A DNA stretch of 61,630 nucleotides. Origin: Thermosipho affectus. Lineage in GTDB: Bacteria > Thermotogota > Thermotogae > Thermotogales > Fervidobacteriaceae. The first letter of the stretch is position 1; the number at the start of each line of letters is the position of its first letter. Under the pieces are notes generated by a model, which was not told the DNA's origin, ran no database searches, and was given only the letters and a program-made list of their open reading frames with translations. The stretch is taken from positions 1 through 61,630 of the forward strand of contig NZ_LBFC01000002.1 in assembly GCF_001990485.1 (NCBI RefSeq). The letters are read 5' to 3'. Both the position numbers and the translations under genes were made by a program. This document shows positions 27,980-36,770 of this stretch, in pieces.

Positions 27980-28752
27980 AATATCCCTCCTTTTATTACA
28001 ACTTTTTCAACTAATTTTTCGGCAATTATTTTCCTTGTTCCAGCACCATGTGCAATTAATTTAAATAATTTTTTTGAATCTAAAACTCTTACTCCAGCAA
28101 GGAATTTCACCGGTATTTTTTCCACAAGTGGTGTAGATGGTCCTACAATAATAACCCTTTTTGTATTTACATATTTTAAAATCCAATCTATTGTTCCATT
28201 AACAACTGTTGCACCAGTTATGATTACTACTGTACACTTAGGCAAAAGATCAACTATAGCCCAATCTGGAAGCACATCATCACTATTCCTATTCCTATCA
28301 AAAACTAAAACATCCCAAGCAACAGGTTTAAGATATTCAATTAATGGTTCTATTTTTCCAACAACTCCTACCGTGTCATCAAAAGATACATCTAAAAACT
28401 TAGTTATGTCTCCTTTCAGATATTTACTTTCATCATAATAAAAAACGGAATTTAATACCGCATATGCCACTGATCTTGTCAAAGGATCAGGGGAAAATGC
28501 CCCTATTTTCAAAATTTCTCTTACACCCATTCCAACATCTATCTTACTTACTGGATTACCCGTACTTGAAGTACATTTAAAAAACTCTTCACATTTTCCA
28601 AGTGTATCTTCTCTTAATGTGTAACTAACACCACATCTACCATCACTTAACAACGCAGCAGTTAAACCATATCCAATTATATAATCTTCCAAAAAAACAG
28701 AATTATCTACAAACTCAAATGCCTCATTAAACAACACTTCCGAAATTTTCAT
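27976..28752 (-). CDS. DUF4213/DUF364 protein, putative heavy-metal chelation
   Basis: A 258-residue cytosolic protein. The N-terminal part (YIIGYGLTAALLS, GVSYTLRED) looks like DUF4213 and the C-terminal part (DVLVFDRNRNSDDVLPDWAIVDLLPKCTVVIITGATVVNGTIDWIL) like the Rossmann-like DUF364. Members are linked by context to metal uptake or chelation, and here it is translationally coupled to a ferritin-like/VIT transporter, which fits. Biochemical function is not established to my knowledge. Confidence 0.78.
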   Translation of the reverse strand: MKISEVLFNEAFEFVDNSVFLEDYIIGYGLTAALLSDGRCGVSYTLREDTLGKCEEFFKCTSSTGNPVSKIDVGMGVREILKIGAFSPDPLTRSVAYAVLNSVFYYDESKYLKGDITKFLDVSFDDTVGVVGKIEPLIEYLKPVAWDVLVFDRNRNSDDVLPDWAIVDLLPKCTVVIITGATVVNGTIDWILKYVNTKRVIIVGPSTPLVEKIPVKFLAGVRVLDSKKLFKLIAHGAGTRKIIAEKLVEKVVIKGGIF

Positions 28753-28762
28753 AAAATCCCTC

Positions 28763-29377
28763 CTATTTTTCGACTTTTCCCTTTAAATAATACCATAAAT
28801 ACATATCAAATTTCCCTGGACATTCTCCAAATTCATCTGCAAGAGCTTTAAAAACTTTTTCAATTTCAAGATATCTTCTTTTACTCCAATTTTTGGGTAT
28901 AATATCAATATAACCATACTTATTTAACAACCTCAAAACATGTTTATCTAAAATTGCAACTTCACAAAAAGCTACATTTCTCAAAAAATGCGAAGATTCT
29001 TTCCATGAAATTCCTTTAACATTTTTTACCAAAAACTCCCTTGCTTCTTCAACGGGTAAACTCAACAAGTTTCTTAAATTTCCAACAATCCATCTATTTT
29101 CATATATATACCTTGCCCTTGCCCTTGGAAACCTATGCCCGACCTTCATTAAAGATATCTCTAATTCTTCTAGAGAAAATGTATAAAATCCCTCACCAAT
29201 TTTCTCTTGCGCAATCATTCCACCTTTTGCAGACCAATTTGCAGTTAAAACACAAAAAGATAATTCAGAAAAAAGATCTATTTCACTACCATTTTTCCTA
29301 AGTTCTAAAAATTCATTCCATCTTTCATTTACCATTTCTTCGGCTTCACTTTTTATTTGTTTTATCTCTAAAATCAC
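28763..29377 (-). CDS. 8-oxoguanine DNA glycosylase/lyase, Ogg2 type
   Basis: A 204-residue helix-hairpin-helix DNA repair enzyme. KGISWKESSHFLRNV contains the catalytic Lys126 and CEVAILDKHVLRLL the conserved Asp144, spaced as in archaeal Ogg2. N-terminal LSFCVLTANWSAK is also typical. It removes oxidised guanine and nicks the strand. It starts at GTG 29377 behind AGAGGTGAAATA and is the first gene of a three-gene minus-strand unit with the metal genes. Confidence 0.9.
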   Translation of the reverse strand: MILEIKQIKSEAEEMVNERWNEFLELRKNGSEIDLFSELSFCVLTANWSAKGGMIAQEKIGEGFYTFSLEELEISLMKVGHRFPRARARYIYENRWIVGNLRNLLSLPVEEAREFLVKNVKGISWKESSHFLRNVAFCEVAILDKHVLRLLNKYGYIDIIPKNWSKRRYLEIEKVFKALADEFGECPGKFDMYLWYYLKGKVEK

Positions 29378-29457
29378 TATTTCACCTCTTTTTTCAATTA
29401 AAAACTTTTAAAAATTTAAAAAAATCATAATAAAATTATCTCCACAATATGATAAAA

Positions 29458-29463
29458 TATAAT
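29458..29463 (+). promoter_or_regulatory. Candidate -10 element for the BTAD regulator
   Basis: TATAAT lies 24 bases before the ATG at 29488. The -35 region (TTATCT at 29436, 16-base spacing) is weak. Confidence 0.4.
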
Positions 29464-29487
29464 CAAAAGGAATATAGGGGGGATTAA

Positions 29488-30237
29488 ATGTACATTAAAA
29501 TGTTCGGAAAATATGGTATTTATCTAAAAGATGAAAAAATACTTTTAAACAGCAAAAAAGCCGAATACATACTATACTATTTAATTTTAAACGTCAAAAG
29601 GAAAATATTTGTAAATGAAATCCTAGACTTATTTTTTGAAGGTTATGACAAAATATACTCGAGAAAAAACCTAAATACACTTTTATATATGATTAGAAAA
29701 GGATTAAACATAACCAAAGACGATCTCAAGATAGAAAAAAATATGATATTCCTTAATCCTAGAAAACTCAAATGTGATTATCTTGAATTCCAAAAACTTA
29801 TGGAAAAAAAACCTTCTAATGATGTCTTACAAAAAATCACCCAGCTTTACTCCGGTGAACTTCTAAGTGGATTAGATTTTGATTGGATAATGCCTTTTAG
29901 AAAACTATGTGAAATGCAAATTTTATTAATGACTCAACAACTAAAATTACCTAATAATTTTGAAATAACAAATTTACCAACAAGAAATGAAATATCTATG
30001 GAACTTGCAATAAAACTAATTGCTCTAGATAAAAAAAGGCGAAATCCAATGTTTTATCCTATTTTGCTAAAAACAAAAGAAGATATAAATGAAAAAATAA
30101 GAAAAAGTGATTTTTATGTTAGATTATCTCAAAACAGCTACCTTGTATTATTTGAAACAGGAGATTCGAATATTGAAGCACTTAAAAACATATTAAAATT
30201 TAGATTCAATAACATAGAAATTGTAAAAGAAATTTAA
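29488..30237 (+). CDS. SARP/BTAD-type regulator with degenerate GGDEF-like tail
   Basis: A 249-residue protein. Residues 1-95 resemble the OmpR-like winged helix of SARP regulators (MFGKYGIYLKDEKILLNSKKAEYILYYL). Residues 95-150 resemble the start of a BTAD helical-repeat domain (CDYLEFQKLM..., LYSGELLSGLDFDWI). The C-terminal 85 residues (NLPTRNEISMELAIKL..., IRKSDFYVRLSQNSYLVLF) fit the flanks of a GGDEF domain without its active loop. It stands alone behind AGGGGGGATTAA, with a terminator following. Target genes and signal are unknown. Confidence 0.65.
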   Translation: MYIKMFGKYGIYLKDEKILLNSKKAEYILYYLILNVKRKIFVNEILDLFFEGYDKIYSRKNLNTLLYMIRKGLNITKDDLKIEKNMIFLNPRKLKCDYLEFQKLMEKKPSNDVLQKITQLYSGELLSGLDFDWIMPFRKLCEMQILLMTQQLKLPNNFEITNLPTRNEISMELAIKLIALDKKRRNPMFYPILLKTKEDINEKIRKSDFYVRLSQNSYLVLFETGDSNIEALKNILKFRFNNIEIVKEI

Positions 30238-30262
30238 CCCCTCTAGATGGGGTTAAATTTTG
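30230..30262. terminator. Bidirectional terminator
   Basis: A 12-base inverted repeat (AAATTTAACCCC / GGGGTTAAATTT) with a 7-base loop and flanking T tracts lies between the BTAD regulator and the convergent GAF gene; each stop codon lies in or next to an arm. Confidence 0.88.
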
Positions 30263-31062
30263 TTAAATACACCTGTAAATAATTTTGAAAGTACATTTGC
30301 AAGGTACATATAGTTTTCATTTTCAAATGCAAATTCATTTTCAAAGTTGTATAAAGATATAAACCCGAATAATTCATTATTTTTATAAAAAGGAATGGAC
30401 AACATCGATAATATTCTAGTTAAATGTGCGTACTTCATTAAAAATTCTACTTTTTTCATCCTTTCATTATCTACATTCAGATAATATTCCTCAGCAACAT
30501 CATCTAATTTAACGATCATTGGTCTTTTTAATCTTTCAGAGTATACTTCATCTAAAGTAAAAAAAACATCTTTCATTATCTCATAATCAAAACCTGATGC
30601 ACCTCTTATGCGTAAAATATCACCATCTCTCGTGGAGAATAAAGCACCATCTATCTCTGGAAAATTTTCAACAAAAAGTTCAGTTAAATTACTATAGTTT
30701 TCTTTTCTATTAAATCCTTTTTCCAACCATTCACAAATAAATTTATCAAGTATCTTTCCTAAAATATTAAACATCTTTGCTTTTAAATCCTTACTAACTA
30801 AATCATTAATCTTTTTAAAACTAATTATATATTTATAGCCATCTTTTTCCACATCTACTTCAAAAATTTCATCTTCAAATTCAAAAAAGAATTTATCCAT
30901 TCCATCCAACAAATTAAATCTATTTTGTTTAAGAAACAAACTAAATATTTTCTTCACTCTTTCCTCAGAAAAAATAGTTGAAACTATTTCAAAATCATCT
31001 GATTCATAGACTAATAAAATATCCGTTAGCTTTTTCAAAATTCCTTTAAAGATAATCCACAC
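30253..31062 (-). CDS. GAF-domain protein
   Basis: A 269-residue soluble protein. Residues about 120-265 look like a GAF domain (VENFPEIDGALFSTRDGDILRIRGASGFD..., RILSMLSIPFYKNNELFGFISLYNF). The N-terminal 115 residues are not recognised, and no kinase, cyclase or DNA-binding output is present. It may act as a small sensor in a complex. The start is uncertain: GTG 31062 almost abuts AGGAGGT, while a TTG at 31038 has AAAGGA at proper distance. Confidence 0.65.
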   Translation of the reverse strand: MWIIFKGILKKLTDILLVYESDDFEIVSTIFSEERVKKIFSLFLKQNRFNLLDGMDKFFFEFEDEIFEVDVEKDGYKYIISFKKINDLVSKDLKAKMFNILGKILDKFICEWLEKGFNRKENYSNLTELFVENFPEIDGALFSTRDGDILRIRGASGFDYEIMKDVFFTLDEVYSERLKRPMIVKLDDVAEEYYLNVDNERMKKVEFLMKYAHLTRILSMLSIPFYKNNELFGFISLYNFENEFAFENENYMYLANVLSKLFTGVFNKI

Positions 31063-31100
31063 CTCCTTATTTCAAAAATATTATAGCATAATTATCCAAA

Positions 31101-31133
31101 TTAAAAACTCCTCAAGCTCATACGCTTGAGGAG
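31101..31133 (-). terminator. Rho-independent terminator after argF
   Basis: On the minus strand CTCCTCAAGC pairs with GCTTGAGGAG across a 6-base loop, followed by TTTTTAA. It lies about 80 bases beyond the argF stop. Confidence 0.85.
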
Positions 31134-31211
31134 AAAAATACGCTTTATTTAACTGTTTGTTTTTTAAAAGTTTCACCACTAAATTCTAAAAACAACAAGA
31201 GGACTTTTTAT

Positions 31212-32150
31212 TCATATTGTAGCAAGCATAACAGCCTTTATCGTATGTTTTCTATTTTCAGCTTCATCCCAAACTTTACTTTGAAGTCCTTCAATAACCT
31301 CAAAAGTTACTTCTTCTCCTTTTACAGCTGGCAAACAATGCATAAATATTGTTTCAGGTTTTCCAGTTTTTTTCATAATTTCTTTATTAACCTGATATGG
31401 CATAAGTAACTTTCTTCTTTCTTCTGCTTTTGACTCTTCACCCATTGATGCCCAAACGTCTGTGTATATTACATCAGCACCTATCACTGCTTCATCTACA
31501 TTATCTGTAAATTCTATTTTTGCACCTGTTTCCTTTGCAATTTCCAAACATCTTTTAGTTAATTCTTCATTTGGTCTTAATTCTTTTGGAGAACAAATCA
31601 CATAATGTAAACCCATTTTTGCAGAACCTATCATCAAAGAATTAGCCATATTATTTCTTCCATCACCCATAAATACCAACTTTACGCCTCTCAACTTTCC
31701 AAAATTCTCCTCTATTGTCATCAAATCGGCAAGAACTTGAGTTGGATGATACAAATCAGTTAATGCATTATATACAGGGACACCAGAATACTTTGCCAAT
31801 ATTTCAACTGTTTCTTGTTTAAATCCTCTAAACATTATTGCATCAACCATTCTCCCAAGAACTCTTGCAGTATCTTCAATAGATTCTTTAGCACCTAATT
31901 GAATATCCTGAGTAGATAAAAATAATGGATGTCCTCCTTCCTCACCAAAAGCAGTTTCAAAAGCAACTCTTGTTCTTGTAGATCTTTTTTCAAAAATCAT
32001 TGCAAGTGTTTTTCCTCGAAACCTTTGATGGATAATTTGCGATCTACTATCCGCTTTACATGTTTTTGCTATTTCAATCAAATATTTGATTTCATCTGTA
32101 GAAAAATCAAGCAACGTTAACAGGGATTTACCTTTTAAATTAACTCCCAT
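31212..32150 (-). CDS. argF: Ornithine carbamoyltransferase
   Basis: This enzyme joins carbamoyl phosphate and ornithine to citrulline in arginine synthesis, or works in reverse in arginine breakdown. Of 312 residues, FEKRSTRTRVAFE (STRTR at 57-61) binds carbamoyl phosphate, and FMHCLPAVKGEEV carries the HCLP motif. LTDLYHPTQVLADLMT is also diagnostic. It starts at ATG 32150 with GGAGGGATGTACAA. The only neighbour in the unit is the COG2403 GTPase upstream; other arg genes are not in the window. Confidence 0.94.
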   Translation of the reverse strand: MGVNLKGKSLLTLLDFSTDEIKYLIEIAKTCKADSRSQIIHQRFRGKTLAMIFEKRSTRTRVAFETAFGEEGGHPLFLSTQDIQLGAKESIEDTARVLGRMVDAIMFRGFKQETVEILAKYSGVPVYNALTDLYHPTQVLADLMTIEENFGKLRGVKLVFMGDGRNNMANSLMIGSAKMGLHYVICSPKELRPNEELTKRCLEIAKETGAKIEFTDNVDEAVIGADVIYTDVWASMGEESKAEERRKLLMPYQVNKEIMKKTGKPETIFMHCLPAVKGEEVTFEVIEGLQSKVWDEAENRKHTIKAVMLATI

Positions 32151-32200
32151 TTGTACATCCCTCCCACTAAAAGATAGCGGGGGAATCTCCCCGCTTTTTA

Positions 32201-33535
32201 TTATAACAAACCTTTTTTCTCGAGAAATTCTTTCAAAATATCTTCAAGTGTTGGTTTTCCAATTTCTTGTAATTCATAAGTAACTCTTACAGCAGGTTTA
32301 TTTAATTTCGTTACTCTTCTAAGATCAATAGGTGTACCTATAATTACGAGATCAGCATCTGCTCTATTTATTGTTTCTTCTAATTCCTTCATCTGTTTTT
32401 CACCATATCCCATTGCGGGAAGAATCATATCAAGGTGAGAATATTTCTTGTATGTATCAACTATAGAACCAACTGCATATGGTCTTGGATCAATTATTTC
32501 TGCTGCTCCAAATTTTTTCGCTGCTACGTATCCCGCACCATACCTCATTTCACCGTGTGTTAGGGTTGGTCCATCTTCTACTACAAGCACCCTTTTACCT
32601 TTAATTGCTTCTGGATTCTCAACAAAGATTGGAGATGCTGCATCAACAACAGTCGCATTTGGATTCCACTTTTCAATATTTTCTCTTACTTTTTGAATAC
32701 CTTCAATATCTGCTGTTTCTTCTTTATTAATCACTACAACATCCGCCATCAACAAATTAGACATACCTGGGTAGTATAAAACCTCGTGACCTGGTCTGTG
32801 AGGATCAACAACCGTAATCAACAAATCCGTTTTGTAGAATGAAAAGTCATTATTTCCTCCATCCCAAAGTATAATATCTGGATCTTCTGCTTCAGCTGCT
32901 TTTAAAATAGCTTCATAATCCACCCCTGCGTAAATTACACTCTTTCTATCAATATGTGGTTCGTATTCTTCTCTTTCTTCAATTGTACATTTGTGCTTGT
33001 CCAAGTCAGAGTAATCAGCAAATCTTTGCACCTTTTGAGCAACAAGGTCACCATATGGCATTGGATGCCTAATAGAAATAACTTTTTTACCAAATCCTCT
33101 TAAAATATCAAGAACACGCCTTGTTGTTTGACTCTTTCCACATCCTGTTCTAATTGCGCAAACTGAAATAACAGGCTTTGTTGACTCAACCATTGTATTT
33201 CTTGGCCCCATTAATTTAAAATCAGCTCCTGCCGAAAGAACGGTTTCTGCTTTTTCCATAACGTATTGATGTGGAAGGTCACTGTAAGCCAAGATCACCT
33301 CATCCACGTCATATTTCTTAATTAATTCTACCAACTTTTCTTCCGGCTCAATTGGAATACCATTCGGATAAAGTTCACCGGCAAGTTCTGCAGGATATAC
33401 CCTTCCTTCGATATCTGGAATTTGCGTAGCAGTAAATGCCACTACCTCATAGTCTGGGTTATTTCTAAAATAAGTGTTAAAATTATGAAAATCACGACCC
33501 GCTGCTCCCATTATTATAACTTTTTTCTTTCCCAT
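32201..33535 (-). CDS. COG2403-type GTPase / cyclic 2,3-diphosphoglycerate synthetase-like protein
   Basis: A 444-residue protein of the family annotated as cyclic 2,3-diphosphoglycerate synthetase or P-loop GTPase. The N-terminal Rossmann region (KVIIMGAAGRDFHNFNTYFR) is followed by a nucleotide-binding loop ISVCAIRTGCGKSQTTRRV and IILWDGGNNDFSFY, then EDGPTLTHGEMRYGAGYVAA. In methanogens a relative makes the thermoprotectant cDPG. Its place beside argF in this lineage suggests a link to carbamoyl phosphate or arginine metabolism, which is inference. It starts at ATG 33535 behind AAGGAGGTG. Confidence 0.78.
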   Translation of the reverse strand: MGKKKVIIMGAAGRDFHNFNTYFRNNPDYEVVAFTATQIPDIEGRVYPAELAGELYPNGIPIEPEEKLVELIKKYDVDEVILAYSDLPHQYVMEKAETVLSAGADFKLMGPRNTMVESTKPVISVCAIRTGCGKSQTTRRVLDILRGFGKKVISIRHPMPYGDLVAQKVQRFADYSDLDKHKCTIEEREEYEPHIDRKSVIYAGVDYEAILKAAEAEDPDIILWDGGNNDFSFYKTDLLITVVDPHRPGHEVLYYPGMSNLLMADVVVINKEETADIEGIQKVRENIEKWNPNATVVDAASPIFVENPEAIKGKRVLVVEDGPTLTHGEMRYGAGYVAAKKFGAAEIIDPRPYAVGSIVDTYKKYSHLDMILPAMGYGEKQMKELEETINRADADLVIIGTPIDLRRVTKLNKPAVRVTYELQEIGKPTLEDILKEFLEKKGLL

Positions 33536-33674
33536 GAAAACACCTCCTTAAATTACGTTCTACCACTTAAAAGTATATCTAAAAACTTCTTATTTATCAA
33601 CTAAATTCTTGTATAATTATAAAAACTTATCACATTAAATCTTTTTTTTGCTTTAGTATGCGTAAATATGCATA

Positions 33675-33702
33675 AAAATGAGGGGATATATCCCCTCATT
33701 TT
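33675..33702. terminator. Terminator after the chemotaxis receptor
   Basis: An inverted repeat AAAATGAGGGGA / TCCCCTCATTTT with a 4-base loop lies next to the receptor stop codon and is flanked by A/T tracts on both strands; it is in position to end the minus-strand receptor transcript. Confidence 0.88.
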
Positions 33703-35293
33703 ATATTTTATACTTTAAAACTATATTCTTCAGTGTGTTAGTACCATCTCTAATATCCTCTACCTCATCTACTATTTCCTGAACATTAGCATTCACTTCT
33801 TGAAGTGATGCATTAATATCACCGATATTGTAATTTATCTCTTCAACACTCTTTGAATTATCAACCATTGCCGTTGAAATCTCATCTACGGCCGCAGTTT
33901 GTTCTTCAACAGATGCAGCTATATTCTGTAGCATTTCGTTTATTTTCTGTATTGCTCCTATTATCTCATCAAGTTTTTTATCAGCTACATCAGTTAATTT
34001 TGTTCCTTCATCTACCTGGATAGTTATTTCTTGTGAAACACTTTGTGCTTCTTTTGCAATGCCTGAAATCTCATCAACAACGACTTTTATTTTTTCTGAT
34101 GCAACTTTACTTTCTTCGGCAAGCTTTCTAATTTCATCAGCTACTACGGCAAATCCTTTTCCTGCTTCGCCAGCACGTGCAGCTTCTATCGCCGCATTGA
34201 GTGCTAGTAAATTTGTCTGTTCTGCAATGGCATTAATTGTTTCAATAAATTGTGTTATATCTTCTGCTCCTTTATTAAAACTTTCAACCACTCTTTCTAC
34301 ATCTTTTGTAGAATCTGCTATCTTTTTAGTTGTTTGAATAACGGACTTTAATATATCTGCTGCATCTTTTGCAAGATCTGTACTTTGTTCTGCAAACATT
34401 GCGGAATCTTGCGCACTATCTGCTATATGCTTGGTAGCAGCACTAATTTCCTCTGCACCAGCTGTCGTTTCCTGTATTGATGCGGAAATCGTTTGAATTC
34501 TTGCAGAAATGTTATCCATACGTTTTACAATATTATCAGATTGACTTGCCAGTGATACAGTAGAATCAGAAATTTTATCAATGTTTTCCACTATATCAAT
34601 TGTTTTTCTTTGGATTTTCTTTAAATTATCCCTAAGATAATCAACAAACTTTTTAAATGATTTTAAAAGAACTCCCATTTCATCTTTCGTTTTAGCTTCA
34701 TTAATATCAACTGTTAAGTCATTCTGCGTAAGTGAGTTAGTCACTGTAACTAACAATGTAATATTTTTGAAAATTTTAGAAGAAACTATTAAAACAAAGA
34801 ACACAGAAATTACCGTAATAATTATTGGTAAAAAGACAAGTAAAACCTTTATCATAGAATCTGTATAATTTATTGCCTCGTTTAAGTTATCTTTCTTTTT
34901 TTCAAGATTAAAAAGTATATCTTTTTTTACATTTTCGGTAAATTTTACCACATCAGAAACAAGGTATTTATTGCCATCTTTTATACCTTTTAATTTCTTT
35001 GAAAGTGCGTCAATATTTTTCTTCAACATTGGTATATCATTAGAAACTTTTTGTAATTCAACAAAAAGTTTGTTTAATTCCTCGAAATTTTTTGCACCGT
35101 ATTGGTACGCTTTAACACTTGCTTGAAAATCAGAGAGTTTTTCAAGTACGTAAGTAGCTTTTTCATATTCTTGAACTTTTTGTAAAACATCTTTGTTACT
35201 ACTACTGACCATACTTGCAGTAAACATTCCAATCACAAATAATACTAGAAGAGGTAAAAAGACTAATAATAATATCTTTGTTTTAAGATTCAT
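33701..35293 (-). CDS. Methyl-accepting chemotaxis protein
   Basis: A 530-residue chemoreceptor. Two membrane helices (about 7-27 and 145-168) enclose a helical extracytoplasmic sensor of about 115 residues. A HAMP-like linker (about 170-225) leads to a long cytoplasmic coiled coil with the hairpin tip [45 protein letters not shown], which contacts CheA/CheW. The ATG at 35293 has GAGGAGGTGGGG upstream; an in-frame ATG at 35323 precedes that site. Ligand unknown. Confidence 0.9.
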   Translation of the reverse strand: MNLKTKILLLVFLPLLVLFVIGMFTASMVSSSNKDVLQKVQEYEKATYVLEKLSDFQASVKAYQYGAKNFEELNKLFVELQKVSNDIPMLKKNIDALSKKLKGIKDGNKYLVSDVVKFTENVKKDILFNLEKKKDNLNEAINYTDSMIKVLLVFLPIIITVISVFFVLIVSSKIFKNITLLVTVTNSLTQNDLTVDINEAKTKDEMGVLLKSFKKFVDYLRDNLKKIQRKTIDIVENIDKISDSTVSLASQSDNIVKRMDNISARIQTISASIQETTAGAEEISAATKHIADSAQDSAMFAEQSTDLAKDAADILKSVIQTTKKIADSTKDVERVVESFNKGAEDITQFIETINAIAEQTNLLALNAAIEAARAGEAGKGFAVVADEIRKLAEESKVASEKIKVVVDEISGIAKEAQSVSQEITIQVDEGTKLTDVADKKLDEIIGAIQKINEMLQNIAASVEEQTAAVDEISTAMVDNSKSVEEINYNIGDINASLQEVNANVQEIVDEVEDIRDGTNTLKNIVLKYKI

Positions 35294-35405
35294 ATACCCC
35301 ACCTCCTCTTTAAATAATTTCATTTTATTAATTTCCTTTTACGATTATATCACTTCTTGTTATTTTTTAAATCGCAAATGGATAATATGATTCATTATCT
35401 AATTA

Positions 35406-36353
35406 CTAGAACGTATTCTCATTTTTATTTTTTAATTTTTTTAGATACCTTTCATTATCATATTCCACAAACTTCACTTCTTTTTGTAATTTTTTTAACA
35501 CTTCATCTATTGTTTCTTTAAAATATTCTGCTATTTCTTTTGCTTGATCATATCTTAATGGATGTTTTTCCGTTATATCTAAAATTGCTTCACATGCATT
35601 CGTATACTTATTAACATCAAACTTACCTTCTTCCCTAAAATTAATGGGTATAGCATTTGGGAGTTTTTCCTGAGCATACATCAAACTTCTTTTATCTGGT
35701 ATAGTCACCCACTTTTCTGTCGGCGGTCTAATGGGAACATTTATATAAACCCTTTCAGGTATAGGAAAAATAGAATTTATTATTTTCGAAATTTTATCAA
35801 TATCTTCTCTGGAATCATTAATATCTTTCATCAACATGACTTCAATCCAGATTTTTCCATTAAAATTTCTTGCAAAAAGTTTTAAGCCATCTATTATTTC
35901 TTCGTATCTAATTTTCATGACTGGTCTATTGATTAACCTGAACTTTCTTTCATCAGGAGCATCTATACTAGGAAGAACCAAATCGGCATATAGCAAATCA
36001 TTACATACTTCATTTAAATACAACAACGACCCGTTTGTAATAACTGCAACCTTAAAATTTGTTTTTTCTTTTATCCATCTGATTATCCTTCCAATTCCCG
36101 AATGCAAAGTTGGTTCACCATCACCTACAAAAGTTATATAATCTATATTTAAAGTAGTATTTTTGATAGCATATTCCAATTCATTTATTATTTTTTCTGT
36201 AGGATAATATTCCTTTCTTTCGTTTGTAAAATAATTTGTTTTTCCCAATTGACAATAAACACACGAGTAATTGCACGTTTTCAAAGGAACTAAATTAACT
36301 CCTAATGAGTTTCCCAATCTCCTTGATGGAACAGGTCCAAACACATTAGCCAC
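35406..36353 (-). CDS. Radical SAM protein (COG0731-like)
   Basis: A 315-residue iron-sulfur enzyme. LKTCNYSCVYCQLGKT has the CxxxCxxC cluster motif, followed by FVGDGEPTLH (GGE-like SAM motif) and VITNGSLL. The N-terminal VFGPVPSRRLGNSLGVN is typical of a COG0731 subgroup related to wyosine-type enzymes; the C-terminal 80 residues are mostly helical. Substrate unknown. GTG at 36353 follows GGAGGCGAAAAA and starts at VANVFGPVPS; an upstream ATG (36395) is less likely. Confidence 0.85.
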   Translation of the reverse strand: MANVFGPVPSRRLGNSLGVNLVPLKTCNYSCVYCQLGKTNYFTNERKEYYPTEKIINELEYAIKNTTLNIDYITFVGDGEPTLHSGIGRIIRWIKEKTNFKVAVITNGSLLYLNEVCNDLLYADLVLPSIDAPDERKFRLINRPVMKIRYEEIIDGLKLFARNFNGKIWIEVMLMKDINDSREDIDKISKIINSIFPIPERVYINVPIRPPTEKWVTIPDKRSLMYAQEKLPNAIPINFREEGKFDVNKYTNACEAILDITEKHPLRYDQAKEIAEYFKETIDEVLKKLQKEVKFVEYDNERYLKKLKNKNENTF

Positions 36354-36482
36354 TTTTTCGCCTCCTTTTCTATTGAATACTATAACTCTATTCACAAAAG
36401 TTTTGTAAAAATTTTTTCAACAACTTTGAAAGTTTAACTATGATATAATTTTAACGATACAATTCATGAAAGTTGGTGATAG

Positions 36483-36770
36483 ATGATGTATGACTGTGCT
36501 ATATTGTATGGTACCCATTTTACATCCTCTGATGTAAAAAGCATCATTAAATACAAAGAACTAGGCTTTGCAAAAAAATTTATCGTTTTTGTTTCCAAAA
36601 AACCAATAGGATATCCCAATGAATTTTCAAAAAAAGTGGATTACCTTGAAATAATAGTAACACCAAAATTTGTAAACGATGCAAAGAAAATCTTCAAAAC
36701 CACAAAAAACTCTTATATTGCACCTTTGGATGAATTTGGTTTTAGAGGGATGGAGCGTGATCCCTGTTGA
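36483..36770 (+). CDS. Small hypothetical protein upstream of the sensor kinase
   Basis: A 95-residue soluble protein, MMYDCAILYGTHFTSSDVKS..., with an alternating beta/alpha pattern and no recognised domain. Its stop overlaps the TTG start of the LytS-like kinase by 4 bases (TTGA), so the two are translationally coupled. It starts at ATG 36483 with GGTGATAG just ahead. A signalling accessory role is possible but only from position. Confidence 0.6.
   Translation: MMYDCAILYGTHFTSSDVKSIIKYKELGFAKKFIVFVSKKPIGYPNEFSKKVDYLEIIVTPKFVNDAKKIFKTTKNSYIAPLDEFGFRGMERDPC

Noticed and set aside
32176-32195. Plus-strand rho-independent terminator (AGCGGGG/CCCCGCT plus TTTTTA)
   Set aside because: No plus-strand gene precedes it. 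On the minus strand, where both neighbours lie, the T tract is poor, so it is reported only as a hairpin in the argF finding.
33585-33620. Possible ArgR box (TATAATTATA) upstream of the GTPase-argF unit
   Set aside because: The sequence is equally explained as a -10 element in AT-rich DNA; a single short palindrome is not enough.
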